A stretch of 64,000 nt of DNA from CBDFHJ01 sp965247635 (GCA_965247635.1 CBDFHJ010000009.1:1-64000); one strand, 5' to 3'; shown: positions 34,515 to 46,519, counted from the first letter of the stretch. The notes: a model not told the origin generated them from the letters alone. Numbers and translations are program-made.

Positions 34515-34956
34515 GGGTTCGACACCTCGTATGTAGTTCCCGAAGTTCTTCGCCAATGTCATTGCGAGGCCCCCGAATTATCGGGGGGGTGAAGCAATCT
34601 GAAGGGCGGGTGGATCCCGCAACCAGATTGCCACGGCCTTCCTTCGTCGGGCCTCGCAATTGCAATCCGTAAGCGTATTGCAGAGACGGGACTCCAGATC
34701 TATGGGGTGGGGGCAGCCAGCCCATTCTACCGGCCTGTCCGTTCTATTGGAATGCATCGCTTCGTGACATGCCAGCGAGGGGTATGTCTCAGCAAAAGGA
34801 CCGTCGAATTGACGATGAAGAGGGCCGCTGCTAGCATGGCGCGCACAGTGCCGCCGGAAGGCCTCCACCACCCGATGGGCGCGCATCGGTGGGGACCGTT
34901 GCCAGCGGTACAACTCCAGACCAAGCGGCCCTATGACGGGCCAGAGAGGTGAACCC
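34515..34956. repeat. Gene-free stretch with a palindromic repeat
   Basis: No gene is supported here. At 34559-34650 the sequence reads GTCATTGCGAGGCCCCCGAA, a CCCCCGA / TCGGGGG hairpin, GTGAAGCAATCTGAAG and CAACCAGATTGCCACGG. It then ends GGGCCTCGCAATTGCAAT, so the outer GCGAGGC and GCCTCGC words are inverted. This looks like another small repeat unit. The SDR ribosome site lies at the far end. Confidence 0.5.
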
Positions 34957-35808
34957 ATGAGCGACAAGAATGTGGTAATTGTGACAGGCGGGAACTACGG
35001 CATCGGGCGTTCTATTACGCGGGTCTTGGCCGAGAAGGGCCACCAGGTCGTGGCCTTTGGCCTCGATTCAAAGCAGATAGGCAGCGAGGCGGCCAACGGG
35101 ACCGACGGCACCAGGGAGCTACTCGACTCCCTGGGTTTGGACGCCGACCTGCTGGAGGCCGACGTTTCCAAGCCCGAAGACGTGCAGCGGGTGACGGACT
35201 TCACCATGGAGAAGTACGGGCAGATCAACGGGCTGGTGAACAACGCCGCCATTCACCCCAGCGGCAGGCTGCTGGACACCCCGGAGGATGTCTGGGACAA
35301 GGTGATGGAGGTGAACCTGAAGGGCCCGTACCTGATGACCAAGGCGGTGCTGCCACAGATGATCTCCCAGGGGGGCGGGGCCATCGTGAACACCGGCTCC
35401 GGCTCTCAGTGGGGACGGGGCAACCTCCAGGCCTACTGCGCCAGCAAGGGTGGGCTGTACGCCTTTAGCCAGGCCCTGGCCTACGACTACATCCACGAGC
35501 ACATCCGCGTGAACATGGTGATTCCGGGTGGCGGGCCCCTTACCGGAATGACCGAGGGGCCCCGGGACTTTACCCAGGCGGGTGGCCAAGTTAGGCCTGG
35601 GGGCGGAGGCGGCAGCCTCGGCACCGTCACCGGCAGGAGGACTGAAACGGAGGAAGTAGCGTACGCCATAGCCTTCCTCCTCTCCGACGAATCGGCGCAG
35701 ATCAGCGGGACCATCATCGACGTGGGTTGCTTCGAGCACCAGGGTGGCCCGGTCCGGCCAAGGCAGACCGCAGAGGCGCCGGCCGCCGCCGGCCAGGGCG
35801 CCCGTTAG
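34957..35808 (+). CDS. Short-chain dehydrogenase/reductase
   Basis: The 283-residue protein is a classical SDR: the cofactor motif TGGNYGIG, the NNAA motif in VNNAAIHP, the catalytic Ser in NTGSGS and Y-x3-K in AYCASKGG. It oxidises or reduces a small alcohol or ketone with NAD(P). A Gly-rich loop (VRPGGGGGSLG) before the C-terminus is unusually flexible. GAGAGGTG lies 6 nt before the ATG at 34957. Confidence 0.9.
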   Translation: MSDKNVVIVTGGNYGIGRSITRVLAEKGHQVVAFGLDSKQIGSEAANGTDGTRELLDSLGLDADLLEADVSKPEDVQRVTDFTMEKYGQINGLVNNAAIHPSGRLLDTPEDVWDKVMEVNLKGPYLMTKAVLPQMISQGGGAIVNTGSGSQWGRGNLQAYCASKGGLYAFSQALAYDYIHEHIRVNMVIPGGGPLTGMTEGPRDFTQAGGQVRPGGGGGSLGTVTGRRTETEEVAYAIAFLLSDESAQISGTIIDVGCFEHQGGPVRPRQTAEAPAAAGQGAR

Positions 35809-35861
35809 CGACCCGCGGGTTGGCCGGTGTAAGCCGCGCTACTGAGAAGGATAGATGTATG

Positions 35862-35897
35862 GTTGAGGGCGTCCCGACTTGTCGGGGCGCCCTCAAC
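35862..35897 (+). terminator. Hairpin after the SDR gene
   Basis: A 16-bp stem with one G-T pair and a CTTG loop, starting GTTGAGGGCG and ending CGCCCTCAAC. There is no T run, so it may be a Rho-aided terminator or a repeat unit. Confidence 0.5.
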
Positions 35898-37034
35898 GTC
35901 CCTTGCTAGGACGTGGCCCTAATTCCGCCAAGGCCCCGCAGGACTTGGACCGTTGGCATCATCCGATAAAGCCCAGCCTAGGCCGCTCTCCACGGACGGC
36001 CTCACCTTCCAGGCGCTGCGCGAGCCGCGGTTCCGCCTCATCTGGGCGGCGTCGTGGTGCTACTACGTCGCGCGCATGGGGGAGATGGCCGCGCTCCTCT
36101 GGCTGGTGCTGGAGCTGACCAACTCTCCGTCGAAGGTGGCGTTGGTGGGCGTGTTTCGCACGGCGCCCATGTTCCTACTGGGCCTGCTGATTGGCGGCCT
36201 GGCGGACCGCCTGCCCAAGGTGCGCCTATTGGCGGCTGCCCAGCTCCTGAACACGGCTGTCGCCGGTGCCGTGCTCCTGCTCCTGGCCATGGACTCCATG
36301 CAGTTTTGGTACGCGTACGTGGCTGTTTTTCTCACCGGCGTCGCCTGGACTACCGACTTCTCCTGCCGCCTCCTTCTGTTCTCCGATCTTTTCACCGAAC
36401 GGCGCTTGGTCAACGCCATTTCTCTCGACACCGCGGTGCAGACCGGCAGCAACATGACGGGCCCCCTCATGGCGGGGGTGCTCATCTCTCTGAGTGGCTT
36501 CGTGGCCGCCTACATCGGCATCCTCTTGCTCTACTTCACCGGCTTTCTGCTCATCCTCTTCCTTCGCATGCCACCGCTCCCCGCAGCCACGGGGCCGGCA
36601 CGGACTCCGCTGTCCCAGATCCAAGCGCTTCGCAGCTTAAAGGACAATCCCGTCATTTGGGCGGCGCTCATGATCACCGTGACGCTGAACTTCTTCGGGT
36701 TTCCCTACATGCAGATGGTCCCGGTCATCGCGCGCGACGTGCTGGGGGCGGGTGCGGCCCTCTACGGCGTCATGGCATCCGCCATCGGCATCGGCGCAAT
36801 CACCGGCTCACTCTTCATAGCCACAGGCCGGTTCCACCGTCAAGGGAGCACCTACAGCCTCGGCGCCATCCTCATGCTCGTGGCGGTCTTCGGTTTCTCC
36901 TTTTCCCAGGTCTATCCGTTGTCCGTTGCCCTGCTCTTCATAGCCGGTTTCGTCATGTCTGGCTTCGCGATTATGCAACCCATCCTGGTGCTGCAGGCTG
37001 CACCTCCAGGCCTGCGTGGCCGCGCGCTGGGCGC

Positions 37035-38403
37035 GAGGTTACGTCAATAGGTGTGTAAACGACATCAGGCGGCGACCTTCTCAGCCGTTGATTCAATGGC
37101 GATTCCATCCGCATACTGTGCACCGAGATAGACGTCTTCGATCAACTCAGGGGCCTTCAGACGCCTGAAGCGCTGTTCGGCGACCATCAACATTTTCCAG
37201 ATCACCGCTATCGCCCGATCGACCCTCTTGTAGCGCTTGGCGGCATCGGTCCGAAGCCTGAGGGCCGCGAAGGGTGATTCTACCGGGTTCGTCGTGCGAA
37301 GGTGCCCCCAGTGCTCCTTTGGGAAGTCATAGAAGGTGACCATGCGGTCCCAGTCCCGCTCCAAGGCCTCTGAGGCCGCCTCGTAGGAATGGTCGCCGCA
37401 CCACCTGGTGAACACCGTCCTGAGCCGCTCAGCCTCTGTCCGAGTCGGCGCGTAGGGGATAGTACGCAGCATGAGCTTGGCCTGGTCCTGTTGTCGCTTT
37501 GGAAGCTTGGCGAGCACGTTTACGATCTTGTGGTTCCAGCAGCGTTGCTCTGCCGCCTGCGGATAGACGTTGCGCAGAGCTCCCCAGATGCCCAGGTGTC
37601 CGTCCCCAACCACCAGCCTCGGGCACTCCAGCCCGCGGCGCCTCATGTCCCTGAGCACATCGGACCAGTTCTCTGTGGACTCCCTGTATCCGGGAACAGC
37701 GCTCACCACCACCTTGCTCCCGTCGCTCAGGGCCGCCGCCACCACCAGTACTGCCGCCTTCTCCTTCTCAAGACCAGCCTTGACGTAGACTCCATCCACC
37801 CACATGTAGACCACTTCCAGGTCATCTAGGGGCCGGCTGCGCCATTGGGCAAGCTCATCGTTCCCCTTGGACTTCAACCGGGCCACCGTGCTCGCCGATA
37901 CCGGTGCGTCCTCTCCCAGCAGCCCCCGCAAAGCCAGATCGAAGTCGCCTTCGGATAGACCCGTGCAGGTACAGCTCGGGGATCAACTCAGCAACCTTCC
38001 TGGTCCTGTTGACGAACAGCGGCAGCAGCCGGCTCTCGAACTGCTCCTCGGTATCGCGGACTCGCGGCCGCCTCAGCTGTATCGTTCCCGAACTCAGCGT
38101 AAGCCTCCGGGCTCTGCCGTATCCGTTCCGATAGCCGGTATCGTTGTCCGAGTCGGATCTGAGCGCCGACTTCGCCCTTCCCAGAAACGCCGTCACCTCC
38201 TCCTCCAGCAACTCCTGGATCAGCCTCTGGACCTGGCTTCGCACCCAATCCTCCAACTGCTCCCACTCCGGCCTTGACTCCGACCTACTCTCAGTGCTTT
38301 CCTTCCTCATGGGCGGTCTATCTCCTCTCTTGGGCCTCGAGCCCGTGTTGTTCAGAGAGAGGGTACACCGCCTGACTGTTTACACACTTTTTGAAGATAC
38401 CTC
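37035..38403 (-). mobile_element. IS256-family insertion sequence, copy 2
   Basis: Same element as 21686-23053, same orientation, one base longer. It is flanked by a perfect 8-bp target duplication CTGGGCGC (37027-37034 and 38404-38411), which fixes the element ends exactly at GAGGTTAC and GATACCTC. Confidence 0.95.
37065..38310 (-). pseudogene. IS256-family transposase, frameshifted copy
   Basis: It matches the intact transposase at 21716-22960 except for a C-terminal E-to-K change and an extra C in the run at 37960-37962 (CCC instead of CC). The extra base breaks the frame after the residues LYLHG. The two resulting pieces are 37065-37931 and 37855-38310. If the extra base is real this copy cannot make full-length transposase. 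Confidence 0.9.
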
Positions 38404-38597
38404 CTGGGCGCCGTGGCGTTGGGCATCGGCGTCAGCCCCTTGGGCATCATTTTGGTGGGCCAGCTTGCCGAGATTCTAGGGCCCCAGGCTGCGCTTTCCA
38501 TCCTCACCGGCGCGGGCATCGTGGTGGTCACCGCCTTACGCTGGCGGTACGCAGTCCTCCGGGACAAACAGGCCGGCTTGCCCCACGCCGCTTAGAA

Positions 38598-38876
38598 GGG
38601 TACTGAAAAAGTCCGCGCCGCCTTTCGCTTTGGTTTCGCTCTCCGATACGCTCCGACTTGTCGGAGCTATCGAGAGTCCGATGAGCAGAGCGTCATCGGA
38701 CAAGGTGAACGGCGGACAAGGCCCCCTGTCATGCTGAGTCCTTCCTGGGAAGGACGAAGCATCCCTCACCAGCTCTTCCTGAGAGACCCTTCGCTCCGCT
38801 CAGGGTGACAGGGTCTTTTCTGGTCAGGACGAGCTTGTCGAAGCACGAACCAAGGGTTTTTCAGCAGCCTGTTAGG
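38598..38876. repeat. Repeat family A element (MITE-like)
   Basis: Begins GGTACTGAAAAAGTC and ends GGGTTTTTCAGCAGCC, inverted ends. Inside are a CTCCGACTTGTCGGAG hairpin, ATGAGCAGAGCGTCATCGGA, and a family D unit (CATGCTGAGTCC ... CGCTCAGGGTGACAG). It has no gene. Similar elements lie at 54344-54600 and 59488-59714. Confidence 0.6.
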
Positions 38877-38910
38877 TCTCGGTCCCAAGGCATCGGTGAG
38901 TTACGGGCGG

Positions 38911-40417
38911 CTAGACCCGGCTCCGGATGAACATGAACCCACCACCTCCGAGCACCACGACCGCCGCCAGCAAGAATAGGGCTAGATTGGCCGCGCCGGA
39001 ACCCGGAGTGTCCTCCGCGGTGAGAGCAGTCAGCGTAGTAGTTGGGGCAGCGGTGGCGGTGGGAGTTGGAGCGGTGGTGGTGGCCAACGTGGGCGTTGCC
39101 GTGGGCACGGTAGGGGTAAGGGTGGGGCTGGGCGTATCGGGAGTGGGAGTAGGCACTTCATTATCGGGAGTAGCAGTATCAGTAGGAGTAACGGTAGGCG
39201 TCGCAATGATGATTGCGGTGGCCGTGGGTGTGGCGTTGGAGGCCGGGGTGGCCGTCGAAGTGGCGGTGGGCGTCGGTGTCGCCGCCTCCTCGGCCACGAA
39301 ACGGTAGATGCGACCATCGAAGGCCAGAATGTAGACCTCGCCCGCCTCGTCGACGCCAAAGGAGGGTATCAGGAGGCCCGAGTCCACTAGCAGGGCCTGG
39401 TCGGTGACCGCCGCCCCATCGTGGCGGAGGCCCCAGATGAAACCGGAGCAGAAGTCGGCGTAAAGGTAGGCGCCGGCTAGGCTGGGCAGCCGCGCACCGC
39501 GGTACACATACCCACCGGTGATGGAGCAGCCCTCGTCGTGGTCGTACTCGAAGACGGGTAACTCCAGGCCCGTCTGGTCGCACCCCGTCCTTGGCGCGTA
39601 GCAGTGCGCGCCCTCCATCACGTTCCAGCCGTAGTTCTGCCCCGGCTGGACCAGGTGTATCTCCTCGTACCGTTCCTGGCCCACGTCGGCTAGCCACAGC
39701 GCGTCGGTGGCTGGGTCAAAGGAGAACTTCCAAGGGTTGCGTAGCCCATAAGCCCAGGTCTCATCTTGTGCGCCCACCGTATCCACTAGCGGGTTATCGG
39801 AGGGAACACGGTACGGCGTCGTTTCATTCGCCCCGCGCACGTCGATGCGGAGGACCGCGCCCAGGAGCGTAGACGTGTCCTGCCCGTTGCCAAGCGGGTC
39901 TCCGCCGGAGCCGCCGTCACCCAGGCCCACGTACAGGTACCCGTCTGGCCCAAAAACGATGTTACCGCCGTTGTGGTTGCTGAACGGTTGCGCCACCTCC
40001 AGCAGCACGAGCTCACTCGCGGTAGCCAGGATCGAAGGCCAGCCCTAGAAGTCCCTCTTCGTCCCCCACCGTTCGGACCTGGTTCCGGATATCCAAGAAG
40101 GTCCCGGCCTGCGCTACCTCAGGGTCGTTGGGGAAGACCTCGATAAGCCCACGCTGAAGGACCACCCACAAGCGGTCCGTGCCGTCTCCGGCGTGGGTGA
40201 GGTGGGTCATGCGGGAGAAGGAGAGGTCTGGAAAGGCGAGCTCGATAGTCTGGGGCCCCAACGGAGGTGGCTGCTGTCCTGCCGCGTCCAAAGGTCCGAG
40301 GAGCAGGATACCCAAGGCTGCCAAAGGGGCGAGCAAGCCGCTGAGGAGGGGCTTGGCGGGAGAGATGTTGAGAATGCGTCGCGGTACGCGAGCAGCGGGC
40401 ATGGGCGGAACCCTCAT
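38911..40417 (-). pseudogene. PQQ-dependent sugar (glucose/sorbosone) dehydrogenase-like, internal deletion
   Basis: The N-terminal part has a signal peptide and the opening of the family (ILNISPAKPLLSGLLAPLAA..., VGDEEGLLGLAFDPGYRE). It ends in a stop near 40015. In another frame the protein resumes with SELVLLEVAQPFSNHNGG, GYLYVGLGDGGSGGDP and QNYGWNVMEG, all core motifs of soluble PQQ sugar dehydrogenases. About 30-35 residues normally found between DPGYRE and the QPF-NHNGG motif are absent, so this is a deletion, not just a frameshift. The C-terminus is a long Thr/Pro linker plus a membrane anchor (LALFLLAAVVVLGGGGFMF). Confidence 0.75.
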
Positions 40418-40487
40418 GGTGGAGGCCGAAAATACCTAAGTCCCGTTACCCTGGCGCCGGGGAGGGCCGCTGTTGTGGTTGCAGCGC

Positions 40488-41999
40488 CTACTGGCCCGGG
40501 TTCTGGCGGCGGCCGAGGTTCCGGAACCACTGGAGGAATGCAGGAAGCTCGCTCCGCACCTGCTCCTCGTCTCCCGTTAGGGCATCACCCACGGTCTCTT
40601 CCAGGATCGTCGCCAGGTTGTCGGGGTCCAGTAGGTCCTGATGATAGACCGGAAGGTCGGTGGCGATGACGGTCACCCTCACTTCATCTTCCATCTCGGG
40701 GTTCGTCACCATACCGAAGATGATGTTGGCCTCCGGGTCTACGCTGTTGCTGATGAACTCGGCGGCCTGATGCACTTCCCGGAGGGTCAGGTCGGAGCCG
40801 CCGGTGATGTTCAGCAATACACGTCTGGCACCCTCGATGGGCGCGTCCAGCAACGGACTGGCGATGGCGATGCGGGCTGCGTTTACAGCCCGGTTCTCGC
40901 CCCGGGCCGTCCCTATAGCCATCCATGCCGGCCCAGCCCCGGCCATGATTGTCTTGACGTCGGCGAAGTCCAGGTTGATCTCGCCGGGTACGGTCACAAG
41001 CTCCGCGATCGACTGGATACCCTGACGAAGCACCTCGTCGGCCAGATTGAAGGCGTTGTCGGCTGTCATATGCTGGTCAGAGAAACTGAGCAGCCGATCG
41101 TTGGGGATCAAGATCAGCGTGTCCACCTTGTCCTTTATGAAGTAGATGCCCTTTTCCGCTTGGATCGTGCGCTGACGGCCCTCAAAGGAAAACGGCTTCG
41201 TGACCACTGCAATGGTCAGCACGCCGCTTTCCCGGGCAATCTCCGCCAACACGGGCGCGGCGCCGGTGCCCGTACCGCCACCCATGCCAGCGGCGATGAA
41301 CACCATGTCGCACCCCCGGACCGCCTCGTAGAGGTCCTCGCGCGACTCCTCGGCGGACTCTCGGCCCATTTCAGGATCGCCGCCGACGCCCAAGCCTCTG
41401 GTGAGCCGATCGCCGATCCGCAGTTTCAAGGGCACGTCGGAGCTCAACAGGTGCTGGGCATCGGTGTTTATTGCCAGGTACTCGACCCCAGGAATACGCT
41501 GCGAGTACATTCGCGAGACGGCATTGGTGCCGGCGCCACCCACACCGATGACCCGAACTCTGGCCACCCCAATGGGCTTAGTGTCATCGCCCGCACCCCG
41601 CTGCGCGGTCATCGTTGCGTCTCCCCGCGCAACTCTCGTTTCGGAGGCGGCCGACGGCGCTCCAATCGGCGCGGGGGCAGGCTTGCCCCCCATCTGTCCT
41701 CTCCCCTCCAAGATACGCATGAGCCGGACCCAGGCCGGGGCTGGGACCTCCGACGGCTTCAACAGCCCCTGCTCCAGCAGCACTATTTGCTCATACGGGA
41801 GGCCTAGATCAGCGGTCAGGTCTCCCAAATCGACTCCGGCACGGTAGCGCTGGTCGCGGATGAAGCTTCCGAAGTTTGAGATTTCCGCGGGTGGTGGTCC
41901 TTTATGCTGGAACCACCGGTCGATGGCCTCGCGAGCAAACTGAAGCCAGGCGTGTTTGGTCACTCCCAAGGTGGTCCCTTCGCTCGGGCTGGCGTTCAT
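40488..41999 (-). CDS. ftsZ: FtsZ homologue with fused N-terminal helix-turn-helix domain
   Basis: Residues 43-100 of 503 read as an XRE-type HTH (NFGSFIRDQRYRAGVDLGDL, LTADLGLPYEQIVLLEQGLL), followed by a Pro/Ala-rich linker to about 143. From 145 it is a full FtsZ GTPase: VIGVGGAGTNAVSRM, tubulin signature GMGGGTGTG (239-247), and T7 loop NLDFADV (342-348) with both acidic residues. The tail has a short linker and ELPAFLQWFR (484-493), like the FtsZ C-terminal peptide that binds partners. It should polymerise with GTP at midcell; the HTH suggests it could also bind DNA. The ATG overlaps the stop of the upstream sigma-like gene by one base. An internal ATG (residue 130) with GGGGAG before it could give plain FtsZ. 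Confidence 0.88.
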   Translation of the reverse strand: MNASPSEGTTLGVTKHAWLQFAREAIDRWFQHKGPPPAEISNFGSFIRDQRYRAGVDLGDLTADLGLPYEQIVLLEQGLLKPSEVPAPAWVRLMRILEGRGQMGGKPAPAPIGAPSAASETRVARGDATMTAQRGAGDDTKPIGVARVRVIGVGGAGTNAVSRMYSQRIPGVEYLAINTDAQHLLSSDVPLKLRIGDRLTRGLGVGGDPEMGRESAEESREDLYEAVRGCDMVFIAAGMGGGTGTGAAPVLAEIARESGVLTIAVVTKPFSFEGRQRTIQAEKGIYFIKDKVDTLILIPNDRLLSFSDQHMTADNAFNLADEVLRQGIQSIAELVTVPGEINLDFADVKTIMAGAGPAWMAIGTARGENRAVNAARIAIASPLLDAPIEGARRVLLNITGGSDLTLREVHQAAEFISNSVDPEANIIFGMVTNPEMEDEVRVTVIATDLPVYHQDLLDPDNLATILEETVGDALTGDEEQVRSELPAFLQWFRNLGRRQNPGQ

Positions 42000-42694
42000 T
42001 AGTCCTCCTCTTCGGCCTGGCCGCTGCCAAACTGCTGCAAGAGGGCGCCAATGACCGCCCGGTCGTACCCCGACTGCTCCAAGAACATACGCATGCGGCT
42101 CCGCGCCCTGCTGAGCCGGGACCGAATGGCGCTGGAGCTGGATGTGTCCAGCATAATCGTCATATCGTCCGGGGAACGGTTGAGGATATAACGGAGCCGG
42201 AGGACGAAGGCGTCGCGAGGGAACTGCTGCTCAAACCGTACCCAAGGCCCCTCCTCTTCGTCGAGGAGGGCGGAGGCGGCTTCCAGGTCCTGCTCCGTGA
42301 CCTCCTCCACGGCGGTAGCAGGTTCTGGCAATGGCGCCTGCAACGCACTCTTGTCGCCGGCCTTCAGCCACAACTCTTGAAAGCGTCGTTCGGCCTGTTT
42401 GGCAAACCACGCGGCGGCGTTCTCACGGTCGCCAACGCCGCTTCCTTCCTGAATCAAGGTCAGAAGCGTGTCGTGGGCCACGTCGTCCCGCAGCACTCCT
42501 GGAATGTGTCCCAGGCCCCAGCGCTCAGGCTCGTTGTAGATGCGCTCGGCCAGCACCACTATCAAGTCGCCGGCGTCCTCGGTAAGCCGGGCAATTCGGA
42601 CAGGCCGGGTGTCCTTCGCAAGCGCCTCTCCGATGTGTGCGTGCAGCCGCTTCAGTATCTCTTCGTCGGACTGGTAATTTGGGTCGGTAGTCAT
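41999..42694 (-). CDS. Sigma-70-like protein upstream of ftsZ
   Basis: This 231-residue protein has a region resembling sigma region 2 (DDVAHDTLLTLIQEGSGVGD, then ENAAAWFAKQAERRFQELW). After an acidic spacer (EVTEQDLEAASALLDEEEGP) it has a region 4-like HTH (FVLRLRYILNRSPDDMTIML ... AIRSRLSRARSRMRMFLEQ). The spacer is longer than in usual ECF factors. The ATG at 42694 has GGAG 6 nt upstream. Its stop overlaps the ftsZ start (TAATG), so both proteins are probably made together. It could direct transcription of division genes or of its own operon; this is inferred. Confidence 0.7.
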   Translation of the reverse strand: MTTDPNYQSDEEILKRLHAHIGEALAKDTRPVRIARLTEDAGDLIVVLAERIYNEPERWGLGHIPGVLRDDVAHDTLLTLIQEGSGVGDRENAAAWFAKQAERRFQELWLKAGDKSALQAPLPEPATAVEEVTEQDLEAASALLDEEEGPWVRFEQQFPRDAFVLRLRYILNRSPDDMTIMLDTSSSSAIRSRLSRARSRMRMFLEQSGYDRAVIGALLQQFGSGQAEEED

Positions 42695-42755
42695 GAGCGC
42701 TCCGTGCCGAGGCCGGGCATGTGCACCGGCCAAAGACATCAATATATCGCGCAGC

Positions 42756-42764
42756 ATGATAGCA
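42756..42764 (-). promoter_or_regulatory. Extended -10 element before the sigma-like/ftsZ operon
   Basis: The minus strand reads TGCTATCAT, 61 nt before the start of the sigma-like gene. Confidence 0.45.
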
Positions 42765-42924
42765 GAAATTCGGCACGCCAGCGCATCCGTCTGGGATTCT
42801 GGTCCAAGTCTGCCTCTCGCCAGCGCAGGCCCACCCACGCTCGCGGGCGTTGTGCTAGGGATTACTTTGCAGGGGTTGCATCACCGACAGGCCGCCGCCA
42901 CGTCGGACTGAGATGGGGTCCACC

Positions 42925-42933
42925 TGATACAAT
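42925..42933 (+). promoter_or_regulatory. Extended -10 element and leader hairpin before secA
   Basis: TGATACAAT lies 47 nt before the secA ATG. The expected leader then contains a 6-bp hairpin (GCCCGG / CCGGGC, 42946-42963) ending 17 nt before the ATG, next to the weak ribosome site. It might influence secA translation. Confidence 0.5.
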
Positions 42934-42980
42934 GGAAACAGCTATGCCCGGCTTCAACCGGGCCTCAGCGGAACCTCATC

Positions 42981-45650
<2,670 letters not shown>

Positions 45651-45654
45651 GGAG

Positions 45655-46455
45655 ATGACCCAACCCTCCTCCGACGGCTCCTATCCCTCGCAGGAACCCG
45701 GCGCGGCGTGGACCCCGCCTCCGGCTCCCACTACAGCGGACCTCTCTCCCCTGCCGACCAACGGCCATCGTGGCCCCTCGGCAGACGCTATAGCGCACTT
45801 CCACGACGGACTTAGGGAAGGGCGGCCCTGGAGCAGCGTGCTCGTGGAGGCCGTGGGCCTGTGGACCGCACCGGAGGAACACTACCGAGGCCGCCATTAC
45901 GTCTATCTGCTGGAGGGTGAGGCGTTCGACTGGCTCCTGCTGGCGGAACGCCTCCTGCGGGAAGTGCCCGACGCCGCGCCCGAGGAGGCGAAGGCGGACC
46001 TGCTGTTCTACGGCAACCTGCCCAGCCCAGTGACCCCAAGTCTATTCCAAGAGGCGCTGGGCGAGACCAAGTATCGGGCCCACCTCAACTTCTTCTACGG
46101 CGTGGTCGTCGAGGAGGCGCTGACGCTGGCGGTGGAGGAGGAGGTGCTGAAAGAGCGCGGAGTCCGCGGCCTATCGTACCCCCACGGAGTGGAGGACACG
46201 GTCATGCAACGGCTGTACGGCGAGACCACGCCCACGCTGTTGCGCCGCTTTTACCAGGCGCGCGCCCAGCGCCGCCGGCAGTCGCTCTCGCTCAGCGAGT
46301 GGAAGGCGTTCACCTACTGGCTGTTCAAGCTGCGCGTGAAGCGATCCGACCAGTCCCGCATGGCCAGCGACACGCGCAAGGGGCTGCGCCGGCTGCAGGC
46401 GTTGGTCCCCGCCCGGCACGACTGGGCCGCGCTGCCCATGCCCTCTGTTTTGTAG
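45655..46455 (+). CDS. Conserved-looking protein of unknown function downstream of secA
   Basis: The 266-residue product begins with a Pro-rich, probably disordered 45-residue stretch, then a compact helical domain (FHDGLREGRPWSSVLVEAVG, EHYRGRHYVYLLEGEAFDWL, FYGVVVEEALTLAVEEEV). The end is strongly basic (RFYQARAQRRRQSLSL, SEWKAFTYWLFKLRVKRSDQ). There is no signal peptide. Its ATG is 4 nt after the secA stop and its GAGGAG ribosome site spans that stop, so it is expressed with secA. I do not recognise a family; a role in secretion or nucleic-acid binding would be a guess. Confidence 0.75.
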   Translation: MTQPSSDGSYPSQEPGAAWTPPPAPTTADLSPLPTNGHRGPSADAIAHFHDGLREGRPWSSVLVEAVGLWTAPEEHYRGRHYVYLLEGEAFDWLLLAERLLREVPDAAPEEAKADLLFYGNLPSPVTPSLFQEALGETKYRAHLNFFYGVVVEEALTLAVEEEVLKERGVRGLSYPHGVEDTVMQRLYGETTPTLLRRFYQARAQRRRQSLSLSEWKAFTYWLFKLRVKRSDQSRMASDTRKGLRRLQALVPARHDWAALPMPSVL

Positions 46456-46519
46456 GCGGGTAGGCCGTCCGAGTGGGTTTGCCTGGCCTCTAGGCGTGCC
46501 AATACCTACCCTGCTCTGC

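Larger units (their letters stand above)
35953..38595 (+). pseudogene. MFS transporter gene split by IS256-type copy 2
   Basis: The part before the IS encodes an MFS exporter of the EntS/MFS_3 type (FQALREPRFRLIWAASWCYY, GGLADRLPKVRLL, many helices). The IS enters after GRALG. Removing it and one target copy joins GRALGA to VALGIGVSPLGIILVGQLAE and runs to a stop at 38595, giving a 421-residue, 12-helix protein. The start appears to be a TTG at 35953. The interrupted gene can make only a product lacking the last two helices, ending a few residues inside the IS (ARLRQ). Confidence 0.85.

Noticed and set aside
29520..35808. One catabolic operon for the Rieske, hydrolase, amidohydrolase, aminotransferase and SDR genes
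   Set aside because: The genes alternate in strand and are separated by terminators and repeats, so they are not one operon even if they share a theme.
21686..38403. The two IS256-type copies as ends of one composite transposon
   Set aside because: Each copy has its own target duplication and each interrupts a gene that can be restored locally, so they are independent insertions.
38927..39307. Val/Gly-repeat open frame on the plus strand
   Set aside because: It is the antisense of a Thr-Pro linker; similar frames occur opposite the linkers at 21.2, 23.4 and 51.1 kb.
40008..40020. In-frame TGA in the sugar dehydrogenase read as selenocysteine
   Set aside because: The sequence after the TGA in that frame does not continue the family, while another frame does; about 30 residues are also missing, so it is a deletion.
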